Assembly: GCF_003369925.1 (NCBI RefSeq) | Contig: NZ_LARY01000002.1 | Span: 1,054,001 to 1,118,000, forward strand | Direction: 5' to 3' | Source of the DNA: Listeria kieliensis | GTDB lineage: Bacteria > Bacillota > Bacilli > Lactobacillales > Listeriaceae | Length of the DNA stretch: 64,000 nt | Shown here: in pieces, positions 9,835 through 18,108 of the stretch | Layout of the letters: each line of letters starts with the position of its first letter | Numbering within the stretch: the stretch's first letter is position 1 | The notes under the pieces: model-generated | Seen by the model: only the letters and a program-made list of their open reading frames with translations | What the model was told of the DNA's origin: nothing | The model's database searches: none | Position numbers and translations under genes: made by a program

Positions 9835-9851
9835 TGCAACTTCCGTGCCAA
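9835..9851 (-). promoter_or_regulatory. sigma-54 (-24/-12) promoter of the PTS operon
   Basis: On the minus strand TTGGCACGGAAGTTGCA contains TGGCAC-N5-TTGCA, a perfect match to the RpoN consensus. It lies about 40 bp upstream of the IIB start. Sigma-54 control of several PTS operons by LevR-like activators is established in Listeria. The activator gene is not in the window. Confidence 0.88.
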
Positions 9852-9876
9852 CTTTTAAAAACCCTGAAATGGCTTT

Positions 9877-9893
9877 AATAATAGCGTTTTCAA
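9877..9893 (-). promoter_or_regulatory. cre-like site upstream of the sigma-54 promoter
   Basis: The minus strand reads TTGAAAACGCTATTATT, close to the CcpA consensus TGWAARCGYTWNCW in its left half and core but weak at the right end. It lies about 30 bp upstream of the -24 element, where CcpA could interfere with the activator. Confidence 0.4.
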
Positions 9894-9926
9894 AAATGTT
9901 TTTGCATTACACATACAAAAACAACT

Positions 9927-9941
9927 GTGTAAAAGTTACAC
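9927..9941. promoter_or_regulatory. inverted repeat, candidate activator site
   Basis: GTGTAA-AAG-TTACAC is a perfect 6-bp inverted repeat about 80 bp upstream of the -24 element. That is a usual distance for the upstream activating site of a sigma-54 activator. It could equally act on the divergent kdp promoter. No binding protein can be assigned from sequence. Confidence 0.4.
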
Positions 9942-9947
9942 GGATGT

Positions 9948-9997
9948 CTTAACGAAATCTTTATACCATTGCAAAAGACCTTAACACTGTCTTTATA
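9948..9997 (+). promoter_or_regulatory. paired direct repeat upstream of kdp, candidate KdpE operator
   Basis: CTTAAC-N4-TCTTTATA occurs twice without mismatch, at 9948-9965 and 9980-9997. The copies are 32 bp apart, which is three helical turns, so both face the same side of the DNA. They lie 57-106 bp upstream of kdpF. Tandem sites upstream of the promoter are typical for OmpR-type response regulators such as KdpE. Confidence 0.55.
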
Positions 9998-10053
9998 TGC
10001 TTTTTGTTAGGATGGATACGTAGAAAAAGTGTGGATTTAAAGGAGTGGGAAAA

Positions 10054-10143
10054 GTGGCTGTTTTAACTGGAATCATGATCTGCATCACTGTAGGTTTGAT
10101 GGTTTATTTATTTTATATCCTGTTTCGAGGTGAAGACATATGA
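10054..10143 (+). CDS. kdpF: KdpF, small subunit of the Kdp potassium pump
   Basis: A 29-residue single-helix membrane peptide: start GTG at 10054, hydrophobic segment from about residue 3 to 24 ([20 protein letters not shown]), then FRGEDI and a TGA. AGGAG at 10041 precedes the GTG at 8 nt. The stop overlaps the kdpA start as ATGA. In E. coli KdpF stabilises the KdpABC complex. It is easily missed because of its length; size, place and topology all fit KdpF. Confidence 0.85.
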   Translation: MAVLTGIMICITVGLMVYLFYILFRGEDI

Positions 10144-11831
10144 GCAGGATTGTGATGCAAGATATCGTTTTTCTTCTACTATTAATAGCGCTTGCGATAC
10201 CAGTTGGGATTTATATTTACCGGATTCTAACATTTAAGCCTGTATTTTTAACGAAAGTAATCGCTCCACTTGAGAAGTTGGCGTACAAAATGATTGGGAA
10301 AAATGCGGAAGAAGAAATGAGTGCAAAAAGATACGCCGCATCCGTCGTTTTATTCAGCGGAGTGGGTTTGCTTTTTTTAATGGCGATACTCATGCTTCAA
10401 GGTGTGCTGCCGCTTAATCCCGAGCATCAAAAAGGGATGTCGCTCGGGCTTGCTTTTAACACGGCAGCAAGTTTTGTCACAAACACAAACTGGCAAGCTT
10501 ATTCTGGGGAAAGCACGCTTTCGTACCTCTCGCAAACGCTCGGACTCACGGTGCAAAACTTTGTCTCGGCGGGAATAGGGATCGCCGTATTGTTTGCGCT
10601 TGTGCGCGGTTTTATTTTGAAAAAAACACATTCGGTCGGGAACTTTTGGCAGGACTTGATTCGAGTCACATTGTACTTGCTCGTTCCGCTGTCGCTCGTT
10701 TTGGCTATTCTTCTTGTTTCGCAAGGGGTTGTGCAAAGTTTCGCACCATATGTGACGACGGAAACACTCCAAGAAGGAGCGAAACAACTGATTCCACTTG
10801 GGCCAGCCGCAAGTCAAATTGCAATTAAACAACTTGGGACCAATGGCGGCGGCTTTTTCGGAGCAAATTCGGCGTTTCCATTTGAAAACCCAACCGCTTT
10901 TAGCAACTTATTAGAAATCCTTGCGATTCTTTTGATTCCGGTAGCGCTTGTTGTTGCATTCGGACGTGCCGTGAAAGATGCGAAACAAGGACGCGTGCTC
11001 TTTACAGTAATGCTGATTTTATTTTCAGTAGGACTCGTTGCCATGACAGCCGCTGAACAATTTAGTTTGCCTAACACGGCAGGTGTAGCAGATTCAGCTG
11101 GGAATCTGGAAGGGAAAGAAGCGCGTTTTGGTGTTTCAGGCTCGACACTATTTGGTGTCGCCACGACCGCTGCCTCGAATGGCTCGGTAAACGCCATGCA
11201 TGACAGTTTAACGCCGCTTGGCGGAGCTGTGCCACTCTTTATGATGCAACTTGGGGAAATTGTCTTCGGTGGCGTCGGAAGCGGACTTTACGGCATGATC
11301 GCCTTTGTCATTTTAACGGTCTTTATTGCGGGACTCTTAATTGGGCGGACCCCCGAATACCTAGGCAAAAAAATCGAGCCATTTGATATGAAGATGGTCT
11401 GCTTAATCATTTTAGGACCACCGCTTCTCACGTTGTTTGGGACTGCTGCAGCCGTGCTTTTACCAGCCGCAACGAGCTGGCTAACCAATTCAGGAGCCCA
11501 TGGTTTTTCCGAAATCCTATATGCCTTTACGTCTATGGGAAACAATAACGGGAGCGCCTTTGCGGGATTTTCTGCAAACACCGCTTTTACCAACTGGATT
11601 GGCGGAATCATTATGATTCTTGCAAGGTTCTTGCCACTGATTGCGACTTTATTCTTGGCAGGAAATCTGGCACAGAAAAAAGTGGTTCCTGAAAGTAGCG
11701 GGACGCTTTCGACAAAAAATGGGATGTTTGCAGGACTTTTGATTGGCGTTATTTTACTAGTAGGCGCCCTTAGTTTCTTGCCGAGTTTGGCGCTTGGACC
11801 AATTGCTGATTTTTTCACGGCTGGTAAGTAG
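10140..11831 (+). CDS. kdpA: potassium-transporting ATPase subunit A
   Basis: The 563-residue potassium channel-like subunit of the KdpFABC pump, with about ten transmembrane segments. The four selectivity-filter-like loops are visible: [13 protein letters not shown] (near residue 110), [18 protein letters not shown] (near 233), [22 protein letters not shown] (near 341) and [16 protein letters not shown] (near 461). Start is the ATG at 10140, overlapping kdpF by 4 bp, with GAGGTGA upstream. The gene looks intact and ends 12 bp before kdpB. Confidence 0.96.
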   Translation: MSRIVMQDIVFLLLLIALAIPVGIYIYRILTFKPVFLTKVIAPLEKLAYKMIGKNAEEEMSAKRYAASVVLFSGVGLLFLMAILMLQGVLPLNPEHQKGMSLGLAFNTAASFVTNTNWQAYSGESTLSYLSQTLGLTVQNFVSAGIGIAVLFALVRGFILKKTHSVGNFWQDLIRVTLYLLVPLSLVLAILLVSQGVVQSFAPYVTTETLQEGAKQLIPLGPAASQIAIKQLGTNGGGFFGANSAFPFENPTAFSNLLEILAILLIPVALVVAFGRAVKDAKQGRVLFTVMLILFSVGLVAMTAAEQFSLPNTAGVADSAGNLEGKEARFGVSGSTLFGVATTAASNGSVNAMHDSLTPLGGAVPLFMMQLGEIVFGGVGSGLYGMIAFVILTVFIAGLLIGRTPEYLGKKIEPFDMKMVCLIILGPPLLTLFGTAAAVLLPAATSWLTNSGAHGFSEILYAFTSMGNNNGSAFAGFSANTAFTNWIGGIIMILARFLPLIATLFLAGNLAQKKVVPESSGTLSTKNGMFAGLLIGVILLVGALSFLPSLALGPIADFFTAGK

Positions 11832-11843
11832 GAGGACTTGAAG

Positions 11844-13889
11844 ATGAAGAAAAAAGAAATTTATACGGATGCAGCGGCACAGTCTTTCTTTAAGCTGTCG
11901 CCAAGAATTCAAATTAAAAACCCAGTTATGTTTGTGGTGTATTTAGGAGCAGTCTTAACGACAATTCTCTACTTCCTTGGTTTTTTCGGCATTCAAGATG
12001 GGGCGCGCTGGTATACATTTGTGATTGCACTTCTTTTATGGTTTACGGTTCTTTTCGCAAATTTTGCGGAGGCGATTGCAGAAGGACGCGGCCGGGCGCA
12101 AGCAGGAAGTTTGCGCGGGGCAAGGAAAGACGTTTCAGCGCGGAAATTGCAAGATCCGGAAAATCACGATCTTTATACGGAAGTGCTTTCAAATGAACTC
12201 AAGAAAAATGACGTAGTATTAGTGAAGATGAGAGAACAAATCCCGATGGACGGTGAGGTCATTACGGGAGCGGCTTCGGTCGATGAAAGTGCAATCACCG
12301 GGGAATCGGCTCCTGTGATTCGTGAGTCGGGTGGAGATAGAAGTGCTGTCACTGGAGGGACAACGCTCGTTTCGGATTGGCTCGTGATTCGGATTACGGC
12401 TGAAGCGGGGGAAAGTTTTCTTGATAAGATGATTGCGATGGTAGAAGGTGCTGCAAGAAAGAAAACGCCGAATGAAATCGCTTTGCAAATTTTACTTGTC
12501 ACACTGACGATTATTTTTCTGGCGGTTTCAGCGACACTCATTCCATTTACGGAGTTTTCAAGTAAGCTTGCTGGGAAGGGCGAAGCGATTTCACTCACCA
12601 ATGTTATTGCGCTACTTGTTTGTCTCGCCCCAACAACGATTGGTGCGTTGCTTTCTTCGATTGGGATCGCGGGGATGAGTCGTTTGAATGAAGCAAATGT
12701 TCTCGCGATGAGTGGTCGGGCGATTGAAGCGGCTGGAGATGTGGATGTTCTCTTGCTGGATAAGACGGGTACGATTACACTCGGAAACCGGCGAGCAAGT
12801 GAATTTTTGCCCGTAGAGGATGTTTCGGAGCGCGAATTAGCAGACGCGGCGCAGCTTTCCTCATTAGCTGATTAAACGGCTGAGGGAAGGAGCATCGTGG
12901 TGCTTGCCAAGGAACGCTTTGATATTCGCGGGCGGGAGCTTTCACAGTCGGAAGCGGAGTTTATTCCTTTTACGGCGAAAACGCGGATGAGCGGCACGAA
13001 TTTTGGCGGCGATGAAGTTAGGAAAGGTGCCGCGGATGCGGTGAAACAATATGTCGAATCGGTTGGATCGGTTTATCCGGCAGAGTGTGAGAAACTCGTT
13101 GCGAAAGTTGCGCAGGCTGGTGGGACGCCGCTTGTTGTTGTGAAGAATAAGCAGGTGCTCGGCGTGGTTTACTTAAAAGATATCGTGAAAAATGGCGTCA
13201 AGGAGAAGTTTCAAGATTTGCGCGCCATGGGGATTAAAACGATCATGATTACGGGGGATAATCCCATGACAGCGGCAGCGATTGCGGCAGAAGCTGGTGT
13301 GGATGACTTTTTGGCGGAGGCGACTCCAGAAGCGAAACTGGATTTGATTCGTTCATATCAAAAGGAAGGCCACCTAGTCGCGATGACGGGTGATGGCACG
13401 AATGATGCGCCGGCACTTGCGCAGGCGGATGTGGCGGTGGCGATGAATTCGGGCACGCAAGCGGCAAAAGAAGCAGGGAATATGGTCGATCTTGATTCTA
13501 GTCCAACGAAATTGATTGATATTGTGAGAATCGGGAAGCAGCTTTTGATGACACGTGGTGCGCTTACGACATTTAGTGTCGCAAATGATATCGCTAAATA
13601 TTTTGCGATCATCCCCGTGCTTTTTTACGGGATTTATCCTGAACTCGAAGTGCTCAATTTGATGCAACTAACGAGCCCAGTGACAGCGCTCTTATCAGCT
13701 GTGATCTACAATGCATTTATCATTGTCTGCTTGATTCCGTTGTCGTTAAGGGGTGTGAAATATCGCGAACTTCCAGCACAAAAATTACTGGGACGGAATA
13801 TTTTAATTTACGGACTAGGTGGCATTATTGCACCATTTATAGCGATTAAAGCGATTGACATGCTACTTACGGCGATCGGGATTTCTTAG
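11844..13889 (+). pseudogene. kdpB: potassium-transporting ATPase subunit B, interrupted by a stop codon
   Basis: P-type ATPase catalytic subunit, 681 codons long if the stop is ignored, which is the normal size. A TAA at 12873-12875 (codon 344) interrupts it. The surrounding [24 protein letters not shown] matches SSLADETPEGRSIV of other KdpB proteins, so a GAA to TAA change is the simplest cause. The frame is the same before and after. The N-terminal piece (343 residues) holds the first helices, the TGES-type actuator loop (ITGESAPV) and the phosphorylation motif with Asp306 (DKTGT). The C-terminal piece holds the nucleotide domain (FTAKTRMSG) and the hinge [12 protein letters not shown]. 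Start: TTG 11838 is too close to GGAGG, so ATG 11844 is chosen. GTG codons at 12897 and 12900 follow GGAAGGAG, so a second piece could be made by re-initiation, but function is doubtful. A sequencing error cannot be excluded. Confidence 0.88.
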
Positions 13890-13900
13890 GAGGCGAGAAA

Positions 13901-14431
13901 ATGAAAGTTTTGATGAAACAGGCTTTGTTGGCATTTTTGTTTTTGGCACTGGTTTGCGGTGTGGCATATCCGGCGGTTGTGACTTTGATCGCGCAAGCTG
14001 CTTTCCATGATTCAGCAAATGGAAGTATAATAGAAGGAAACAAAGGTTCAACATTAATAGGTCAGACCTTCACGGATCCTAAATACTTGCTTGGCCGGCC
14101 AAATGAAGAAGCTTCGAATTTGAATCCAACTAGCCAAGAAGCTAAACTTGAGCGGGAAGAGCGTGCGAAAAAATGGCAACAGCTTGATCCAAACCAAGAC
14201 GCTCCGGTCCCTGCCGATTTAGTAATGGGTTCTGCGAGTGGGGTTGATCCGCACATTTCAGTTGAGGCGGCGGAATATCAAGCGAAGCGGATTGCGAATG
14301 AACGCGGGATTTCCACTAAGCAAGTCGAAGAAATTATCCGGAAGCACACGACGAAGCGTTTGCTTGGCTTTATCGGTGAACCAGTCGTGAATGTACTGGC
14401 TGTTAATTTAGAACTCGATCAAAATGGATAA
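13901..14431 (+). CDS. kdpC: potassium-transporting ATPase subunit C
   Basis: A 176-residue protein with one N-terminal transmembrane helix (residues 5-28, LLAFLFLALVCGVAYPAVVTLIA) and a soluble outer domain. Family stretches are GSTLIGQTFTDPKYLLGRP and the C-terminal ASGVDPHISVEAAEYQAKRIANERG. It starts at ATG 13901 after AGGAGGCG. KdpC is an accessory subunit that binds KdpA/KdpB and raises nucleotide affinity. It is intact although kdpB upstream is interrupted, so any loss of kdpB must be recent. Confidence 0.94.
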   Translation: MKVLMKQALLAFLFLALVCGVAYPAVVTLIAQAAFHDSANGSIIEGNKGSTLIGQTFTDPKYLLGRPNEEASNLNPTSQEAKLEREERAKKWQQLDPNQDAPVPADLVMGSASGVDPHISVEAAEYQAKRIANERGISTKQVEEIIRKHTTKRLLGFIGEPVVNVLAVNLELDQNG

Positions 14432-14447
14432 AGGAGGGGAGCCCGCT

Positions 14448-17081
14448 TTGGAATCAGGAAACCGGGATGGGCAAAATGAAAAACGTGGCAAGCTAAAAAT
14501 TTATTTTGGCTATGCAGCAGGCGTTGGCAAGACTTACGCGATGCTAAACGATGCGCGCGAGGAACTCGCGCGCGGTGTGGACATCCGGATTGGCTATCTG
14601 GAACCGCATATGCGGAAAGAAACAGCCGAGCTTGCAGCAGGGCTTCCTCAAATCCCGCTCAAGTCGATTCGCCACCGCGACATCGACTTAGCGGAGCTTG
14701 ATTTGGATGGCATCTTGGATGAGCATCCGGATGTTGTACTTGTGGATGAACTGGCGCATAACAATCCCGAAGGCATGCGAAATCGCAAGCGGTATCAAGA
14801 TGTGAGTGAACTCTTAGATGCGGGCATCAGCGTGTATACGACCGTCAACGTGCAGCATATTGAAAGCTTGAACGACCTTGTTTCGGGCGTAACGGATAGT
14901 GAAATGACAGAAACCATCCCGGATTGGTTTTTTGACCGAGCAGACCAAATTCGTTTGATCGATATTGAGCCGGATGAACTCATTAAGCGGCTTGAAGAAG
15001 GGAAAATTTATTTCAAAGATAGCATCCAAGTGGCGCTCACGCATTTTTTCACGAAGCCTAATTTACGCATCTTACGGGAAATGGCAACACGCAAGGCAGC
15101 CGACCGAATTAGTTCTTCCAATCAAAAAGAAGCATGCCGCGGCGAAACCAACTGGCTCGTATGCGTTGATGCCTCTTTGTCCGCCAAAAAACTCATTCGC
15201 TGGACAGCGCGTGCCGCAGAAGCTTTCCATGGTTCCTTCACCGCTTTACACGTTGCAAGTGGCAAATCACTTTCGAAAGAAGAAATAGAGCGGCTACGCG
15301 AAAACATGGAACTTGCAGAAGAACTTTCGGCAGAAGCCGTTACCATAACAGGCAGCGAGCTTGCGACCGCGATTTCCGAATACGCGAAGCTATCCGGGGT
15401 AACAAACATCGTGATTGGCAAGTCGAAAAAGCACAACCGGATTTTGGGTGAAGAGCTGGAAGATACACTGTTTCGTTTGCTAGATAAAACCGAAATTCAT
15501 ATGGTGAAAACTGCGCCAGAAAAAACTAAACGGGGGACGCGGTTTTCTTTGCGTGACACAATTAGTTGGAGCGATACCTTCAAGATGCTATTTGCGCTCG
15601 TCCTAGCAACGCTCGTATCTGAAGTCTTGCTACGCCTCGGGATCGGCGACCAAAATATCATCATGGTCTACCTTTTAGCGATTGTCATCCTTTCACGTAT
15701 AACGACCGGCTACCTTTATGGCATCATCGGATCGTTTTTTGCCGTTTTGATGTTCAACTTTTTCTTCATGCGACCGCTTTACACCTTCGATACCATCCAA
15801 GCCGGCTATCCCGTCACATATGGCATCATGCTGATCGTAGCGCTCACAACGAGCGCACTTACCGTTCGAATCAAAAACTTGGCCAAACAAGCGGTCATCC
15901 GAGAGAAGCACACCGAGATTTTATACGAATTAAATCGTAAGCTGCTAGCCGCGCAAAATATACAAGCCATCCTCGAGCTGTCGACTAATTACATGATGCG
16001 GTTGTTCGCGCGATCTGTTGTTTTTTACCCAAAAGATCCTGAAAACGAGTCAAATGCAGTTTTCTTGCAGGCAGAAGATGAAGCGAAAGCTGGGGAACTG
16101 CTTACGGAATCGGAGAAAGCGGTTGTTCACTGGGTGTTTCATAACGGAAAAGCGGCTGGGAAATCGACGGATACGCTAAGTGGTGCGGCGGGTTACTATA
16201 TGCCAGTCATTGCGCAAGGTCAGGTGCTTGGCGTCATCGGCTTATACGTCAGTCGTGAAAAAGACGCCATTTCGCAGGAGGATCGGAATTTCTTGCGAAT
16301 GATCGGATCGCAAATTGCGCTAGCGTTGCTCAAACAAAAACTTTCGGATGAGCAAAATGAAATTTTAGTTGCGGCGGAAAAAGAAAAAATGCGTGGCAAC
16401 TTGTTGCGAGCCGTGTCACATGACTTACGTACACCGCTTACGGGCATTCTTGGTGCGAGCTCGGCGCTACTTGAAAACGAAACGAAGCTAGATGGGGAAA
16501 TGAAGACGAAACTGGTGCGAGATATCAAAGAAGATTCCGAGTGGCTGATTCGGATGGTGGAAAATTTGCTGTCAGTCACGCGCATTAGTGATGAAGAATT
16601 TACGTTAAAACCCGAAAATGAAGCGGTTGAAGAAATTGTAGGCGAAGCGGTCGAGCGTGTGCGCGCAAGGTTTCCTGGACGCGAAATCAACGTACAAGTT
16701 CCAAATGAAGTCATTTTTGTACGCATGGATGGCACACTGATTGAGCAAGTTTTAATTAACTTAATGGAAAATGCACTGCGGCATGGCGGGGAAGCGGCGC
16801 GCGTTTGGGTCACGACGATGCTTGCTAAAAATGAGGTGCAGTTTACGGTGAAAGATGATGGAAAAGGAATCCCGCCTAAAAAAAGGACGCATCTTTTTGA
16901 CGGAGTTTCTGCGCTAGAAGCGAGCCGAGTGGATCAGTCACGCGGACTTGGAATTGGGCTTTCGCTTTGCATGTCGATTATTCAAGCGCATGGTGGTAAA
17001 ATGGAAGCACTAGAAAATCCAGGCGGCGGAACGATTTTCCGTTTCACACTGCCCTTAGGAGGAAACGCGGATGGGGACTAA
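14448..17081 (+). CDS. kdpD: sensor histidine kinase KdpD
   Basis: A full-length KdpD of about 877 residues. Domain order: KdpD domain with Walker A (GYAAGVGKTYAML), a universal-stress-like domain (about 240-365), four transmembrane segments (about 385-490), a GAF-like region, then the kinase core with H-box SHDLRTPLTG, N-box LMENALRHGG, G1 DDGKGIPP and G2 RGLGIGLSLC. It senses low potassium and phosphorylates KdpE. The frame opens at ATG 14424, but AGGAGGGG at 14432-14439 favours TTG 14448. The stress-protein domain holds SLS followed by FTALH, resembling the cyclic di-AMP site reported in S. aureus KdpD. It overlaps kdpE by 11 bp. Confidence 0.95.
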   Translation: MESGNRDGQNEKRGKLKIYFGYAAGVGKTYAMLNDAREELARGVDIRIGYLEPHMRKETAELAAGLPQIPLKSIRHRDIDLAELDLDGILDEHPDVVLVDELAHNNPEGMRNRKRYQDVSELLDAGISVYTTVNVQHIESLNDLVSGVTDSEMTETIPDWFFDRADQIRLIDIEPDELIKRLEEGKIYFKDSIQVALTHFFTKPNLRILREMATRKAADRISSSNQKEACRGETNWLVCVDASLSAKKLIRWTARAAEAFHGSFTALHVASGKSLSKEEIERLRENMELAEELSAEAVTITGSELATAISEYAKLSGVTNIVIGKSKKHNRILGEELEDTLFRLLDKTEIHMVKTAPEKTKRGTRFSLRDTISWSDTFKMLFALVLATLVSEVLLRLGIGDQNIIMVYLLAIVILSRITTGYLYGIIGSFFAVLMFNFFFMRPLYTFDTIQAGYPVTYGIMLIVALTTSALTVRIKNLAKQAVIREKHTEILYELNRKLLAAQNIQAILELSTNYMMRLFARSVVFYPKDPENESNAVFLQAEDEAKAGELLTESEKAVVHWVFHNGKAAGKSTDTLSGAAGYYMPVIAQGQVLGVIGLYVSREKDAISQEDRNFLRMIGSQIALALLKQKLSDEQNEILVAAEKEKMRGNLLRAVSHDLRTPLTGILGASSALLENETKLDGEMKTKLVRDIKEDSEWLIRMVENLLSVTRISDEEFTLKPENEAVEEIVGEAVERVRARFPGREINVQVPNEVIFVRMDGTLIEQVLINLMENALRHGGEAARVWVTTMLAKNEVQFTVKDDGKGIPPKKRTHLFDGVSALEASRVDQSRGLGIGLSLCMSIIQAHGGKMEALENPGGGTIFRFTLPLGGNADGD

Positions 17082-17775
17082 TCAATTCGTACTCGTAGTT
17101 GAAGACGAAGAAGGCATTAGCCGATTTATTCAAGCTGTATTAGAAGCGAGCGACTATAAAGTTTTGAGTGCGAAAACGGGGAAAGAGGCATTGAGTATGG
17201 CGGCATCACACACGCCAGATATCATCTTGCTAGACTTGGGATTGCCTGATATGGATGGGCTTGAGCTATTAAAATCCCTTCGTGCTTGGTCAAGCATCCC
17301 CGTGATCGTAGTGTCGGCTCGGCTTCATGAGCGAGAAAAAGTAGAGGCACTTGATTTAGGCGCTGATGACTACATTACGAAGCCCTTTGGAACTTCCGAA
17401 CTGCTTGCGCGAATCCGAACAGCGCTTCGTCATCGCAGTAACCATCCTGCAAGCGGACAAGATGGGGAAGTGACGACCTTTCAGCTGGCGGATTTACGGA
17501 TTGATTTTTTGAAGCGGCAAGTTACTTTAAGGAATAAGGAAGTTCACTTTACGCCGATTGAGTATAAGATTGTTGCCTTGCTTGCTTCTCACGCAGGAAA
17601 AGTCTTAACGCACGATTTCATCATGCGTGAAATTTGGGGTCCTTACGCGAATGAAAATCAAGCCTTACGAGTCAATATGAGTAATATTCGCCGGAAAATT
17701 GAAGAAAACCCGGCAGAGCCACGCTATATTCGAACGGAAGTGGGCGTAGGCTATCGAATGACAGAAGAAGAATAA
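17071..17775 (+). CDS. kdpE: response regulator KdpE
   Basis: A 234-residue OmpR/PhoB-type regulator: receiver domain 1 to about 120 with acidic pocket Glu11/Asp12, phospho-acceptor Asp55 (IILLDLGLPDMDG) and the conserved Lys in TKPFG; winged-helix DNA-binding domain from about 135 to the end (VNMSNIRRKIEENP, YIRTEVGVGYRM). ATG 17071 lies inside the end of kdpD after TTAGGAGG. When phosphorylated by KdpD it would activate kdpFABC, perhaps through the direct repeats at 9948-9997. Confidence 0.96.
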   Translation: MGTNQFVLVVEDEEGISRFIQAVLEASDYKVLSAKTGKEALSMAASHTPDIILLDLGLPDMDGLELLKSLRAWSSIPVIVVSARLHEREKVEALDLGADDYITKPFGTSELLARIRTALRHRSNHPASGQDGEVTTFQLADLRIDFLKRQVTLRNKEVHFTPIEYKIVALLASHAGKVLTHDFIMREIWGPYANENQALRVNMSNIRRKIEENPAEPRYIRTEVGVGYRMTEEE

Positions 17776-17784
17776 GAGCGGAAG

Positions 17785-17815
17785 CAGAAATCAATTCAGT
17801 TGGTTTCTGTTTTTT
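17785..17815 (+). terminator. terminator of the kdp operon
   Basis: CAGAAATCAA (17785-17794), loop TTCAG, TTGGTTTCTG (17800-17809) and six T residues. The stem has one G-U pair. Confidence 0.8.
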
Positions 17816-18108
17816 GTTTCTTGAATAAACGTTCGTAAAATAAAATACTTAATTTTTTAATTGTGTCTAAATGGTGAACAAAATTTGTCTAAAATGTGTC
17901 GAATAAAAATATTTTGAGCAAATGAGATAGACTTTAAAGAAACGAGTTGATAGAGTGAGGGGAGCAAGATAATCAAATATGAGTATGTTCTTTGAGAATT
18001 TTTGGGACATCAATATTGGGGGAATGTGGACGTCACTCAGGTAAATACTGAATGAGTTTTTTTCTATGTATTTGGAATTTTAAAATAAAGGAAAAGGGTT
18101 GAGGGTAA
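17816..18108 (+). other. intergenic region upstream of the surface protein gene
   Basis: About 290 bp of AT-rich sequence without a credible gene. A weak hairpin (ACTCA at 18035-18039 with TGAGT at 18053-18057) is followed by seven T residues and lies 45 bp before the surface protein start, so it could act as a weak attenuator. I cannot point to a clear promoter. Confidence 0.4.

Noticed and set aside
10377-10832. Minus-strand open frame of 151 codons opposite kdpA
   Set aside because: It lies fully inside the conserved kdpA frame, has no ribosome binding site and its protein has no family character.
12897-13889. Second kdpB frame as an independent gene
   Set aside because: It is the direct continuation of kdpB in the same frame after one stop codon; I treat it as part of one broken gene and only raise re-initiation as a possibility.
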